Origin: Ignavibacteria bacterium
GTDB taxonomy: Bacteria > Bacteroidota > Ignavibacteria > Kapaibacteriales > Kapaibacteriaceae
Direction: 5' to 3'
NCBI GenBank assembly: GCA_015709655.1
Contig: CP054181.1
Coordinates: 733,262 to 797,261 of the forward strand
DNA: 64,000 nucleotides
The translations under genes were made by a program, and so were the position numbers. The notes under the pieces are model-generated. The model was not told where the DNA came from. It saw nothing but the letters and a program-made list of their open reading frames with translations, and searched no databases. Position 1 is the stretch's first letter. The number at the start of each line of letters is the position of its first letter. Below are positions 47,175-56,861 of the stretch, one piece after another.

Positions 47175-48527
47175 TTAGTTGTTGCTCCTGGATAATTCCA
47201 CCCAGAGTGCTCCGCTCCAAATTAAGGTTATCGTGTCATCGGCTCCTGCTACCCAGGCACCGGTTAAATTAACGTTTGCTGCCGGAACGTCGTTCATGGC
47301 AATAAAATTGGGTTGTCCGTTTAATACACGCAAAATCAGTATCTGCCCGGCTGCAAGGCCGGGTGTCAGCGTTAGCCCAAGCCGGTTTGCACCGGCCGGG
47401 TTCAGTACGATGTACGATCGGTTCCCAACGCCGACGGGAAAGTTGTTGGCGTTCACAACAATGTTGGCTCCTTCCCGAATGGTGATGCCACCGTCAACGT
47501 CCAGGGAGGTTGCCGGGCTGTTGATGTCGATTCCTACCTTGGTCCTGTCACCGTCGGATAGCGATGGCGAATGCATAAAGACGATGCTTTTGCTGTTGGA
47601 AACGTTGGCACCCTTGCCAAAGGCCATGCTTTCGGCTCCGGTGACAACGTTGTTCATACCTAAGGCGGCGCTGCCAATGCCTGTTACACGGTTGTTCATG
47701 CCCATGGCAATGGCGTTTTCACCGGAGACACGGTTACTGTCGCCAATGGCTATTCCGGCCTTGGCCGTTACGGTGTCTTTATTTCCGAGCGCTACCGCAA
47801 ATGATCCCGAAACGTAGCTGCGCTGCCCGGAAGCAAGGCTGAAGTCGCCGGTAATGCCGGATTCCAGGCCGGAGACGATGGATGAGTACTTTCCGGTTAC
47901 GCTGTTGGTGTTTCCGGTTCCAATAAACGAAAACAGGCCGGCAACACCAATGGAATTCTGCGAGCCACTGCCAATGAGTGAGTACTCACCGGCTATGGTG
48001 TTCTGGGCACCGGAAATGATGCCGGAAAATCCACCCGAAGCGGTTTGTGAGGCGGCACTCCGGAATCCCATCAGGTCAATGGAGTACTGTCCGGGGGTTC
48101 CTACGATACCGTTGGTGTAGGCAGATTTCCGACGGATGTTATACTGTCCGGCCGTGACTTCTTCCAGAATACCGCTGCCGGTAGAGGTAGTCCATGCCGG
48201 ATAGCCTGCTCCGTTAATCGTAAGAATTTGTCCGGGAGTGCCGGCAGAGAGCCACTTCATGTCGGTAAATGCCCCCATGTTGTCACCCAGGAAGAGCGAT
48301 CCCACTGAGGGGGCTCCGGCAAGGGGCATCTGCATGCGCCACGAGCCGGCAAGCAGGGTGGCCGTGTTTGCATGGATGGTTAGCCTGCCGTTTACGGTGT
48401 TGCGCAGTACCAGCGAGTCCGATAATGTGCCTTGTGCCCAAGCCCCTTGCCATGTAATACAAAGAGTTGCAATGACTACACCGAGCCATAGGGCATGGTT
48501 ACTGCGATATGGTGTGTGCTGCGTCAT
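47175..48527 (-). CDS. Secreted fibre-like protein with mixed 14/15-residue head repeats
   Basis: 450-aa secreted protein: signal peptide (ALWLGVVIATLCITWQGAWAQ), an N-terminal beta domain, and about 11 head repeats at residues 163-318. The first are 15-residue units (IAGEYSLIGSGSQNS); the later ones are classical 14-residue YadA-type units (VSGENAIAMGMNNR, VTGIGSAALGMNNV). After a VGIDINSPATSLDVDG segment typical of fibre proteins, the C-terminus ends with DTITLIWSGALWVEL and RSNN, the same module as the two paralogs downstream. It is coupled to the preceding gene by a 4-bp overlap (48524-48527). Confidence 0.8.
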   Translation of the reverse strand: MTQHTPYRSNHALWLGVVIATLCITWQGAWAQGTLSDSLVLRNTVNGRLTIHANTATLLAGSWRMQMPLAGAPSVGSLFLGDNMGAFTDMKWLSAGTPGQILTINGAGYPAWTTSTGSGILEEVTAGQYNIRRKSAYTNGIVGTPGQYSIDLMGFRSAASQTASGGFSGIISGAQNTIAGEYSLIGSGSQNSIGVAGLFSFIGTGNTNSVTGKYSSIVSGLESGITGDFSLASGQRSYVSGSFAVALGNKDTVTAKAGIAIGDSNRVSGENAIAMGMNNRVTGIGSAALGMNNVVTGAESMAFGKGANVSNSKSIVFMHSPSLSDGDRTKVGIDINSPATSLDVDGGITIREGANIVVNANNFPVGVGNRSYIVLNPAGANRLGLTLTPGLAAGQILILRVLNGQPNFIAMNDVPAANVNLTGAWVAGADDTITLIWSGALWVELSRSNN

Positions 48528-49429
48528 GGGTTCATTACTGTCCAGTGAATTGAGTAGCCTATTCCAATGGTGGCAGATGTTACAATGGTAAAGTTGTCGG
48601 CACCCGGGTTTACGGCGGTAATCATTGCGTGAACGGCGGGTGCGGCCGGTCCGCGGACGGTAACGTTGATTACAGCACCGGGAAGCAAGTCAAATGCTCC
48701 GGTGGAGACCACAAAGCTAGTGGCATCTACACCGATGGTGTATATGCCCTTGGCAATGCCGAGTGCGGCCAGGACGTCCGAGGCACTGCGCTTCCGGAGG
48801 TCACCGTTGTTGTCAGCCGTAACCACGCCTTCTCCGGGTGAGAGGGCTGTTACGGGAGCAGAGGCAAGGCTGGTCAGGCGCACGTTGGGCGTGCCGGCAA
48901 CGCCGCCTACATGCAGGTTGTAGCCGGCAGCGGCAGTGGTGCCAATGCCAAGTTCGCCGGTGGCGTTTACGCGCAGACGCTCGGTGTTGGTGGTGCGGAT
49001 AACCAATGGCTGGGCGTCGGTCGTGCCAACGAAGTTGGTTGCAGGGTTGGTGCCGGTGTTGCCAAGCAGCGTCCAGAACGACCCTGTAAGGTATGAAGCC
49101 GGGTCAACCCAGGCGGGAATGCCGGCGGTAATACCCAGGATATAGCCTGCCGCACCCGGTGCCAGCCATGAAAGTTGGGCATCGCTGCCCGACACCGTAC
49201 TGAGCTGCAGGCTGCCCGTGGTTCCTACTGTAGCAGGCTGGATAAGGCTCCAGTTCACGGTTTGTCCGTCGGCGCTCCGCAGTGCGGTATAGTTGGCATT
49301 GTTATTACTCAGGAGCTGCACGTGGCGGGTACGCACCGGCAACTGCGCATGAGCGCACACCACACCCGCCAGCAGTGCAAGAACTGTCAGCAGGTTTACC
49401 GGTGTTGTATGTAGCGTCCGAAGTATCAC
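48524..49429 (-). CDS. Secreted tail-fibre-like protein with INW/HW..NP end module
   Basis: 301-aa secreted protein: signal peptide (LLTVLALLAGVVCAHA), mature N-terminus QLPVRTRHVQL shared with the next gene upstream, and a fibre-like centre (FWTLLGNTGTNPATNFVGTT, then ERLRVNATGELGIGTT). The C-terminal module (GEGVVTADNNGDLRKR, VLAALGIAKGIYTI, ending YSIHWTVMNP) is homologous to the end of the giant repeat protein (DEGIVVADAAGKLTKR, ending INWLVKNP). It lies 111 bp after its upstream neighbour, with a spacer full of hairpins, and overlaps its downstream neighbour by 4 bp. Confidence 0.75.
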   Translation of the reverse strand: MILRTLHTTPVNLLTVLALLAGVVCAHAQLPVRTRHVQLLSNNNANYTALRSADGQTVNWSLIQPATVGTTGSLQLSTVSGSDAQLSWLAPGAAGYILGITAGIPAWVDPASYLTGSFWTLLGNTGTNPATNFVGTTDAQPLVIRTTNTERLRVNATGELGIGTTAAAGYNLHVGGVAGTPNVRLTSLASAPVTALSPGEGVVTADNNGDLRKRSASDVLAALGIAKGIYTIGVDATSFVVSTGAFDLLPGAVINVTVRGPAAPAVHAMITAVNPGADNFTIVTSATIGIGYSIHWTVMNP

Positions 49430-49450
49430 GTTATGTTACAATCTTTTTCT

Positions 49451-49524
49451 GCCGCACAACCATTGTGCTGCTTCTGCAGCACAGGAACACCTGCGCTGCA
49501 GAAGCCGGAGGCTGTGCCTCCGGC
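49451..49524. terminator. Three consecutive hairpins in an intergenic spacer
   Basis: Three adjacent inverted repeats: CACAA/TTGTG with flanking pairs (49451-49471), TTCTGCAGC/GCTGCAGAA (49472-49503) and GCCGGAGGC/GCCTCCGGC with a 3-nt loop (49504-49524). On the minus strand none is followed by a clear T-run, so they could act as transcript stabilisers, attenuators or processing sites between two co-oriented surface genes rather than as a strong terminator. Confidence 0.45.
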
Positions 49525-49540
49525 AATGGGATGATAAATC

Positions 49541-50362
49541 TTAAAAGTTTACCTGCCAGTTGATAAATCCTGTGATATCCAATGGTGCCGTGCTTTCGAC
49601 AGTAAAGGATGTTGCCGTTTGGCTAGTAACCTGAATGATGTTGGCACTTAAACCTGTCCATGTAACCAGAACCGTTGCGGTGGCGCTCATGCTTGTTGGA
49701 GTTATGGTCTGGGTATAGGTACCGTTACCGGCTGTCCGACCAAACTCAAGATTTGTTGTCGGGCTCGCAACCCAAGATCCCGTACCGTCACCGTTGCTAA
49801 CATAAATGTAGTTGGCTGTACCGGCACCAGCCTGGTTGGTGGATGGGGTGACGTAGTAGCTGCCTGCTGCTGTTGCATTATCAAACGTTAGAGTGTAGTC
49901 TGTAGTACCCGGGGTAAGCACTACACCGCCCATGTTAACCGTACCGTCTGATCCAATAACAACACCTGTTCCGCTTGTACCAACGGTCACATTGGTACCA
50001 TCGAACGTGAAGTCGGCATCGCCGGTAAGTGTGTTCGGGTCAGACCAGTAAGCAACCTGTCCGGCAGCACCGGCACCGTCAACGAGTGAAGTCGAAATCT
50101 CCACCCACTGCGAAGTGAAATTGCCACTTGATTCCGTAACGCGCAGGTAACCGGAGCTGCCTGCAGTTATTCCGGTTGAGGCAGGCCATTCCAACGAGTA
50201 TGTGGTTGTTGCAGCCGGAGCTGTTTGTTGGAAGTAGCCACTGGTAGCACCATTGAGCTGTAAAGACCGTGTGCGCACAGGCAGTTGTGCAAATGCCTGC
50301 GTACTAAAGATGAGCATGGCGCCAAGAACTGCGACGCCGGTCCAGAGTGAATGTAACTTCAT
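49541..50362 (-). CDS. Secreted tail-fibre-like protein
   Basis: 273-aa secreted protein: signal peptide (LWTGVAVLGAMLIFSTQAFA), mature start QLPVRTRSLQL as in the downstream paralog, then fibre-like domains rich in Thr, Ser and Gly (VAYWSDPNTLTGDADFTFD, VVIGSDGTVNMGGVVLTPG, SYYVTPSTNQAGAGTANYIY). It ends with FINWQVNF, a variant of the INWxVxNP end module. The start at 50362 is preferred because the signal peptide begins there; the frame is open to 50476. Gaps of 125 bp before it and 178 bp between its end and the next start's hairpin spacer suggest looser coupling than elsewhere in the block. Confidence 0.75.
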   Translation of the reverse strand: MKLHSLWTGVAVLGAMLIFSTQAFAQLPVRTRSLQLNGATSGYFQQTAPAATTTYSLEWPASTGITAGSSGYLRVTESSGNFTSQWVEISTSLVDGAGAAGQVAYWSDPNTLTGDADFTFDGTNVTVGTSGTGVVIGSDGTVNMGGVVLTPGTTDYTLTFDNATAAGSYYVTPSTNQAGAGTANYIYVSNGDGTGSWVASPTTNLEFGRTAGNGTYTQTITPTSMSATATVLVTWTGLSANIIQVTSQTATSFTVESTAPLDITGFINWQVNF

Positions 50363-50487
50363 GAGAGAACTCCATGAATTGTGAATTAAAAAATGTGAGT
50401 ACTGTGAACCAATTGTTTGTGTGTTCATCTCCCACACTCCCGTATTGTGATAAAAAACTGAGGTTTCCTGTTTCATTGTCTTCCTCG

Positions 50488-52478
50488 TTATGGATTTTTA
50501 ACAAGCCAGTTAATGGCTTCTCCCGGGTTTAAACCGCCCGGGAAACTGATGGAAAAGGTGCTCGCTGTGCGGCTCCCCGCAATCACGAACGGTGTTATTG
50601 ATACGCTCGACGTTGCTTCGGGCGTAATGCTGATTGATGCATTACCGTTGAGAACAAAACCGGTAGGCATCGTAATTACCACGGTAAACTGCGGAGCAGC
50701 AGTGGTGTTTTCGTAACGACCTGCGCTTATACCCAGTAGGCCCAAGAGGACGTCCTTATCACGCTTCGTTAATTTCCCGGCAGCATCAGCTACAACAATC
50801 CCTTCGTCTGTGTCCAGTGGCGCAGCAGAGGGTGGTCCGGCAAGGGACGCAACAGTCACGTTTCCATCGGTTCCTCCAATAGTTAGTCGAAGAACATTAT
50901 TCGTTGCAAAGTTTAAGTTTTCAGGGTTGGTGGTTCCCAGGAAGTTGGCAGAGCCTACGTTGTTGCCCGACAAGCTCCAGTAGTGAGCGCCCTGCGGAGC
51001 TACCCATGCAGGTTCTCCGTTCCGGATTTCAAGCATCGAGTTCTCGAGTCCGGGGTTCAGGACCGACGAGGTGTTGGTGGAGTCGCCCACTACCATCTGG
51101 CCGTGCAGCAATGGGAAGCGTGGCAACTGACTAAAGGATGCGGTATCCAGGAAGTTGCTTTCACCAATCACGGTGAGTGCAGCCAGGGTGAGCGAATCTG
51201 TCCACCGCGGTGGCGCAGCAGGTCCGCCGGATACCAGCAGGTCACCCGGGTCACCGGCAGAGCCGTCAATGTATAACCGGCTGCTGTCGCCGCGAATGTC
51301 CAGTGACTTATAGGTTGCCAGCCCCCTCAGCGCAAGCGAGTCGGTATAGGCGGGCGTCTGGTTAGCCCCCTTACTAATCAACACCCAGCCATTAGTGCCG
51401 GGGTCGCCATTGGCAAGCAGTGCGCTGCCTGTACCGCTCAGATTTAAAGGGGCTTTGATATGTGTGGGGGTTTCAACAAAGAATTCGCCGCCGGCGGTAA
51501 AGGTTGCCCGCAACTGCGAGTTGGTGGCTAACCGCAGGTCATTACCATCGGTGGTGCCCAGGAAGTTGGCTGCACCGGTGCCGGCATTACCGTCGAGCGA
51601 CCAGTAGTTGGCCTCGGCCGGTGACACCCAGGTGGGTACACCATTGTTTACCTGGAGCATCGAGCCTTCCAGACCGGGTGCCATGGGGACGGCGTGGTTG
51701 GTACTGTCGCCCACCAGCATGTACCCCTTGGTTAGCGGCATCACAGGCAACAAACCAAAGGTGGCAGTATCGGCAAAGAATGATTCACCGGTAACGGTCA
51801 GGGTTGAAAGCTGCAGTGAATCGGTATAGCGCGGGGTAAGGCCCGGACCCGACGATACCACAACCTGTCCGGCACTGCCCGCATTGCCGTTAAAGCTAAG
51901 CGGCAGGTTGGCACCGTTCAGGTTTACCGGTGTGTTTAGCGTGGTGGAGTAGGCAGTTCCGTTCAGAACAATCAGCGGACGGCCACCGGCGTAAAGCTCA
52001 AGGTCGCGGATGCCGGTGGTGTCACGATTTCCAAGAATTGGTGACTGTACCGCTGTATTGCCACCAACATTCCATGCGGTGTTCCGCAGCAGCAAACCAA
52101 GATTGAACCACTGCACCTGACCGTTGAAGATGGCCAAAAAGGTACTGTCACCCGCCGGTGCTAACGGTGCAGCAATGTTCTGTGCATTGCCCACCAACAG
52201 ATAGTTATTCTGCAGCGGCAGAACTGGCAGGTTGGTAAAGGTGGCAGTATCGGTAAAAAGGGCCGGGCCGCTTACCGTGAGTTCGGTTAGCGTAAGTTTC
52301 GAGGTATAGGCAGGCGTAGCTCCCGCACCCTGCGATACCAGCACCTCGCCGGCAACGCCGGCATTGCCGTTCAGGACCAGGGCAGAGGCCGTACCGTTCA
52401 GCGACAGTGTGCCGGTGATGGCCGTTGGTACGTCAACCAAGAAATCGCCGCCGGCAGTAAAGGTTGCCCGAAGCTGTG
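50488..52478 (-). pseudogene. 3' part of giant repeat surface protein (separated from its 5' part by an insert)
   Basis: About 663 codons open from the insert junction to a TAG/TAA stop at 50488. The frame contains fibre-type modules (ANYWSLDGNAGTGAANFLGT, LRLATNSQLRATFTAGG) and most of a 960-bp unit whose other copy lies in the 5' part. The C-terminus is the end module DEGIVVADAAGKLTKR to INWLVKNP. The frame continues a few codons into the insert (an ATG at 52497 inside insert sequence), but this is not a real N-terminus: there is no signal peptide. Joining CAGCTT here to the 5' part at TCACAG restores ATNSQLRATF exactly and in frame, so these are two parts of one gene of about 1,300 codons. 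Confidence 0.8.
51512..52471 (-). repeat. 960-bp tandem unit, copy in the 3' part
   Basis: 320-codon unit nearly identical to 54858-55817. Both begin and end at the same point of the module (around NSQLRA), so before the insert they were directly adjacent. Confidence 0.85.
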
Positions 52479-52775
52479 GGTCGCAAAATGGACACATTAG
52501 GGTAGGTGTTTTTGGTTACGAAAGTAGTTGGTTCAGGACGTCGCCGTGGCGTCAATCAGCGCGTCATACGGCGGGAGGTGGCGTGTAACGCCCCTGCCGG
52601 CGGATTTGCCGGGTGCGGCTAACGTGCTGAACCGTGCATTTCGTGTGTTGCCGTGGGCTGGGCATTATAAAGCTCGACTGCGCAAATCGTTGCGCTCGAC
52701 CGTGGACATCCGAGTGTGGCTGGCTGACGCCGGTGGCGTTGCTCAGCAGATCGTCAAGGCCGGCAACCGCTGATG

Positions 52776-54320
52776 CTGGTCACGTTGTGCGCAACGCCGC
52801 CTACTGCGGCTGGCGGCGCGGCGGTCTTGAAGTTCGCTGGTGGCGTTTCCGCAGACCGGTGTTGTGGTGCGGATACCAATGGCTGGCGTCGTCTGCAGTT
52901 TGCAGGTTTGCTTTGCACAGCGTCGAACGACGTAGTACAGGTCACAGGCGAATACTGGCGGTCAGGATATAGCCTGCCGCGCCGATTGGCATCGCTGCGA
53001 ACCGTACTGAGTCAGCTGGTGGATATACTGCTGCGGCTGGATACAGATTACGGTTTGTCCGTCGGCGCCGCAGTGCGTAGTTATCCGGCCGGTACGCGCA
53101 CTGCGCGCACACACCGCCAGCGTGCAGAAGCGCAGTGGTGTGTCCGATCGTGTCTCGCCGCTTCCACAAGGAACCTGCAGAGCGCGTGCCCCGGCAATGG
53201 TGTCTTAAGCCTGGTTGTAAATCGTATAATGCTGGTAGATTTGCCGTGCTTAACCTGAATGATGGCCCGTCCATAGAACTGGTGGCGCCTGCTTGGAGAT
53301 GATGCGACGCCCGAGTCGACCAAACTCAAGATTGTCCCAAATCTACCGTCACCGGCTAACATAAATGTGTGGCTTACAGCCAGCTGGTTGGTGGATGGGT
53401 GACGTAGCTGCGCGTGCTTATCAAACGTTAGGTGATCTGTCCGGCACTACCGCCCAGTAACGCCGTCATTAACTGTTCGCGGTCTTATCCGTGATCATCG
53501 CCGGTAATGTTCGTCGACCGTACATTCACGGTCGAGGTTCGAAATCTCACTGAGTGCCTGATTCCGTAACGCGCGGTCACCGGGCTGCGCGTTATTGTTG
53601 AGGCAGGCATTCGAGTAGTGGTGCGCTGTTTGTTGACCTGGTAACCATTGAGCTGAAGACCTGTGGGCGTGCAAGTCGCTAAGATGACACGCGAATGCGA
53701 CGCCGGTCGGGATGCTTCAACCCGCAATTAAAGACTCAGCCAAGTTGTGTGTTCATCCCACTCTTGTGATAAAACTGAGGTTCCTGTCCATTGTCTTCCT
53801 GGTTTTAACAAGGTTAAGCTAACGCCGAATATGTCTCGCCGCAATCGAACGTGTTGATACGCCGATTGCGCGTAATGCTGATTGATGCATTACCGTGAGA
53901 ACAACGGTGGCTGATCCACTGGGAACGTGGTTGGATCTACGAGGGGACGTCTATCACTTCTTAATTCGCATCAGCAATCTCGTCTCGTGGCGCAGCGTGG
54001 TCGGGACGCAACAGTCACGTTCCATCGTCTCAAGTCGTCGACATCGCAAGTTGTTTAGTTTCTGAAGTTGCAGGTCCGTTGTCGACAAGCTCCAGTGTAG
54101 GCGCTCGTTGTTGCATCAGTTCGGTCGGGTTCAGGACCGACTGGGTCCATCACCTCGGCCGCAGCAATGCGTGGCACTGCAGGATGCGGTATCCGAGCCC
54201 AATCTAGTGCACAGGTACGATCTCCCGCGGTGGCGCATGGTCCGCGATACCACAGTCACGTACGCGCCTCATAGCTGCTGTCGCCGCGAGATTCCAGACT
54301 TATGGTTCCAGCGCGAGCGG
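52776..54320 (-). repeat. Deletion-ridden copy of 48880-51345
   Basis: Short blocks such as ACGCCGCCTAC, ACCAAACTCAAGAT, TGGTTGGTGGATG, TGATTCCGTAACGCGC, GTAATGCTGATTGATGCATT and GGACGCAACAGTCACGTT appear in the same order as in 48.9-51.3 kb, separated by many small deletions and some substitutions. The hairpin spacer at 49451-49524 is also recognisable near 53150-53205. None of the three genes copied is open. The pattern (mostly deletions, matching blocks identical) is more like raw long-read error than old pseudogene decay. Confidence 0.75.
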
Positions 54321-54499
54321 CAACAGATCGACATCGCTTGTTAAAACTGGCCAGGGTTTCCCATTCTGCCGCGTTCCAAGCGACCGCTTACGCCAAGGCT
54401 GCACCGTACTTCGCGCAAGCCTCGTCAGGTGTCCATCTTCTGCCCGGCAGCTGGCGGCTCCAAGGCGTACGCTTGTCAGTGCGCATGATAGCGCCGACC

Positions 54500-54783
54500 G
54501 ATCGGCGATGCCAAGCTAACGGCCACTGGAGGTTAGCGTACGTCCGCAGCCACCGTCTCAGGTCGCGATCTTTTAATGCTTTTGCATCATGCAAACCAGT
54601 GTGCGACGTTGGATGTCTGTCACTGCTCCAGTTCTTAAAGATTTTGCTGGAAAAGTACGGGCCCTTCCTGTAGTTTGTGCATCCACTGCCGCTTTCAGGA
54701 CCATCAGTACGATAGTCGCACGTCGATGCCAAGCTCCGACCGGCGTCCCCAGCTACCATCTCAGGGCGCGACGTTTTGCTTCA
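54500..54783. repeat. Diverged direct repeat of about 70-100 bp at the right end of the insert
   Basis: GATGCCAAGCT occurs at 54507 and 54725, and TCTCAGGTCGCGA-type sequence at about 54556 and TCTCAGGGCGCGA at about 54760. The two copies differ by small indels, so they could be two noisy versions of the same transposase 5' region. Confidence 0.45.
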
Positions 54784-54857
54784 TCTAAATGCGAGGTGGA
54801 TGTTCATTGCTCTTTCCTAGATTTGAAATCACCCCGTGTGTCCACCAGGACCACTCC

Positions 54858-55817
54858 AGCTGTGAGTTGGTGGCTAACCGCAGGTCATTGGCATCGGTGG
54901 TGCCCAGGAAATTGGCTGTGCCGGTGCCGGCATTACCATCGAGCGACCAGTAGTTTGCCTGGGCAGGTGCTACCCAGGTGGGTACGCCGTTGTACACCTG
55001 TAGCATCGAGCCTTCCATACCGGGCGCCATGGGGACGGCGTGGTTGGTACTATCGCCCACCAGCATGTAACCGCTGGTTAGCGGCATCCTGGGCAGCAGA
55101 CCAAAGGTGGTAGTATCGGCAAAGAACGATTCACCGGTAACGGTCAGGGATGAAAGCTGCAGTGAATCGGTATAGCGCGGGGTAAGGCCCGGGCCCGACG
55201 ATACCACAACCTGTCCGGCACTGCCCGCATTGCCATTAAAGCTAAGCGGCAGGTTGGCACCGTTCAGGTTTACCGGCGTGTTCAGTTCGGTGGTGTAGGC
55301 AGTTCCGTTCAGAACAATCATCGGACGGCCGCCGGCGTAGAGCTCAAGGTTGCGGACACCGGTGGTGTCAAGATTTCCAAGAATTGGAGATTGTACTGCT
55401 GTGTTTCCGCCAACAATCCAGGCGGTGTTGCGCAGCAGCAAACCAAGGTTGAACCACTGCACCTGACCGTTAAAGATGGCCAGGAAGGTACTGTCACCCG
55501 CCGGTGCTAACGGAGCAGCAATATTCTGTGCATTGCCCACCAGCAGGTGGTTAGTCTGCAGCGGCAGAACTGGCAGGTTGGTAAAGGTGGCAGTATCGGT
55601 AAAAAGGGCTGGTCCGCTTACCGTGAGTTCGGTTAGCGTAAGTTTCGACGTGTAGGTTGGCGTAGCTCCCGTACCCTGCGATACCAGTACCTCGCCGGCA
55701 ACGCCGGCATTGCCGTTCAGGACAAGGGCAGAGGCCGTACCGTTCAGCGACAATGTGCCGGTGATGGCCGTTGGCACATCCACTACGAAGTCGCCGCCGG
55801 CAGTGAACCGCGCCCGA
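54858..55817 (-). repeat. 960-bp tandem unit, copy in the 5' part
   Basis: Partner of 51512-52471; encodes modules from NSQLRARFTAGGDFVVDV to GTTDANDLRLATNSQL. Differences between copies are scattered single substitutions (for example NTAWNVGG versus NTAWIVGG). Confidence 0.85.
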
Positions 55818-56788
55818 AGCTGTGAGTTGGTGGCAAACTGCAGGTCGGTAGCATCAAGCGTCCCCAGGAAGTTCGATGCGTCTAAACCTGTGTTGCCGGA
55901 AAGTGACCAGTAGTTGGCCTGATCCGGACGTACCCAGGTGGGTGTACCGTTAAACACCTGGAGCAGCGAACCTTCCATGCCCGGGCTAAGCGGACGTGCG
56001 ATGTTGGCGGTATCGCCAACCAGGATGTTGCCGTACTGCAGCGGGAATTCGGGAAGAAGCGAAAACCGTGCGGAATCGGTAAACGTGGCAGGACCGGTGA
56101 CCAGCAGACTGCTCAGTGACAGTGAGTCGGTGTACTTGGGGGTGGCACCCGGACCACGGGATACCAGAATGTGGCCCGCAACACCTGCATTGCCGTCAAG
56201 CAGCAGTGCCGAGGTTTGGCCGCCCAGATTTAACTCACCCGTAAGCAGAGTGTTCCCCGTGATCTCCACCTCGCCCGTTGGCGTGAAAACCATTCGGGTG
56301 GTGTTATCGGTTTTGATGATCAGCGGACGCTGATTGGTTGTTCCCAGGAAATGTTTTGACGGGTTCACGGAGTCGTTACCCATCAATGACCAGAACACGT
56401 TTGACCCCGACCCGCCATCAACATTAATATACAGCATCGAAACCCAGATCGGACTGAACTTGGTGCCGATGTTATACTGAAGGGTGTTGGTGGAGGTGTT
56501 GTAAATCACCAGGCCGGTGGCCGGCATTGCAATGTTGTCGCGCTCCTGCTGCGTTAACCGTGGAATCAGCAACCCTTTGTCTGTTGACTGCAATTCCAGA
56601 ACCGCCGACGGATCAGGCGTGGTAGTACCGATACCAACGTTGTTCGTGTACGGCTGTGACCAGGCTCCGGTACCGCAAAAAACAGCAAACAAATACACCA
56701 GAATTACAGTTTTCGTGTGCTTGTTACATGGAAGCCGTAGGTCAACACGGCAGAGCCATCTGGTCACTGAATCAACGAGGCGTAACAT
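54858..56788 (-). pseudogene. 5' part of giant repeat surface protein (split by insert)
   Basis: About 643 codons before the insert; the frame then reads on for 24 codons of insert sequence and stops at 54785. N-terminus: a 27-residue polar stretch and a signal segment (VILVYLFAVFCGTGAWSQ), then the Bacteroidota fibre-protein opening NNVGIGTTTPDPSAVLELQS and GLLIPRLTQQERDNI. Several modules of the form YWSLxGNxGxxxxNFLGTxDAxDL follow, and one whole 960-bp unit. Joined to 50488-52478 it would encode about 1,306 residues. A TAnnTTTG box lies 74 bp upstream. As it stands it would give a truncated secreted product. A long, rod-like adhesin or fibre is the most likely original function. Confidence 0.8.
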
Positions 56789-56861
56789 TTAGTTTTCTTT
56801 GTTCTCCCTTTGTTCTCCGCGCAACCCCATGGGTACAATCAGCCATACGGTGTCGCACACA

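Larger units (their letters stand above)
52472..54864. mobile_element. 2.4-kb insert with direct and inverted terminal repeats; interior garbled
   Basis: The insert interrupts the giant repeat gene. AGCTGTG occurs at both ends (52472-52478 and 54858-54864), as a target duplication would. Inside, TGGACACA (52489-52496) faces its inverted copy TGTGTCCA (54837-54844), each followed inward by a GGGT-type sequence; this looks like terminal inverted repeats. On the minus strand near the right end, an AGGAAAGAG site precedes an ATG at 54807 and an MNIH start, reminiscent of IS481-type transposases, but the frame breaks after 8 codons. About 52776-54320 is a collinear, same-orientation copy of about 48880-51345 with many deletions (about 2.46 kb compressed to 1.55 kb). 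About 52479-52775 and 54320-54857 match nothing else here. No intact gene is present. Confidence 0.55.

Noticed and set aside
43435-48527. CRISPR array suggested by regular repeats
   Set aside because: The 42-45-bp periodicity is coding (14/15-residue head repeats in open frames), without constant repeats and unique spacers.
48880-54320. Diversity-generating retroelement (template/variable pair)
   Set aside because: The second copy differs mostly by deletions across 1.5 kb, not by adenine-directed substitutions in a short variable region, and no reverse transcriptase is present.
52528-54759. Open frames inside the insert (for example 52528-52773 plus, 52773-53258 plus, 54388-54759 minus)
   Set aside because: They have no ribosome sites or recognisable domains and lie in corrupted copy sequence; the last one may hold remnants of a transposase start but is broken.
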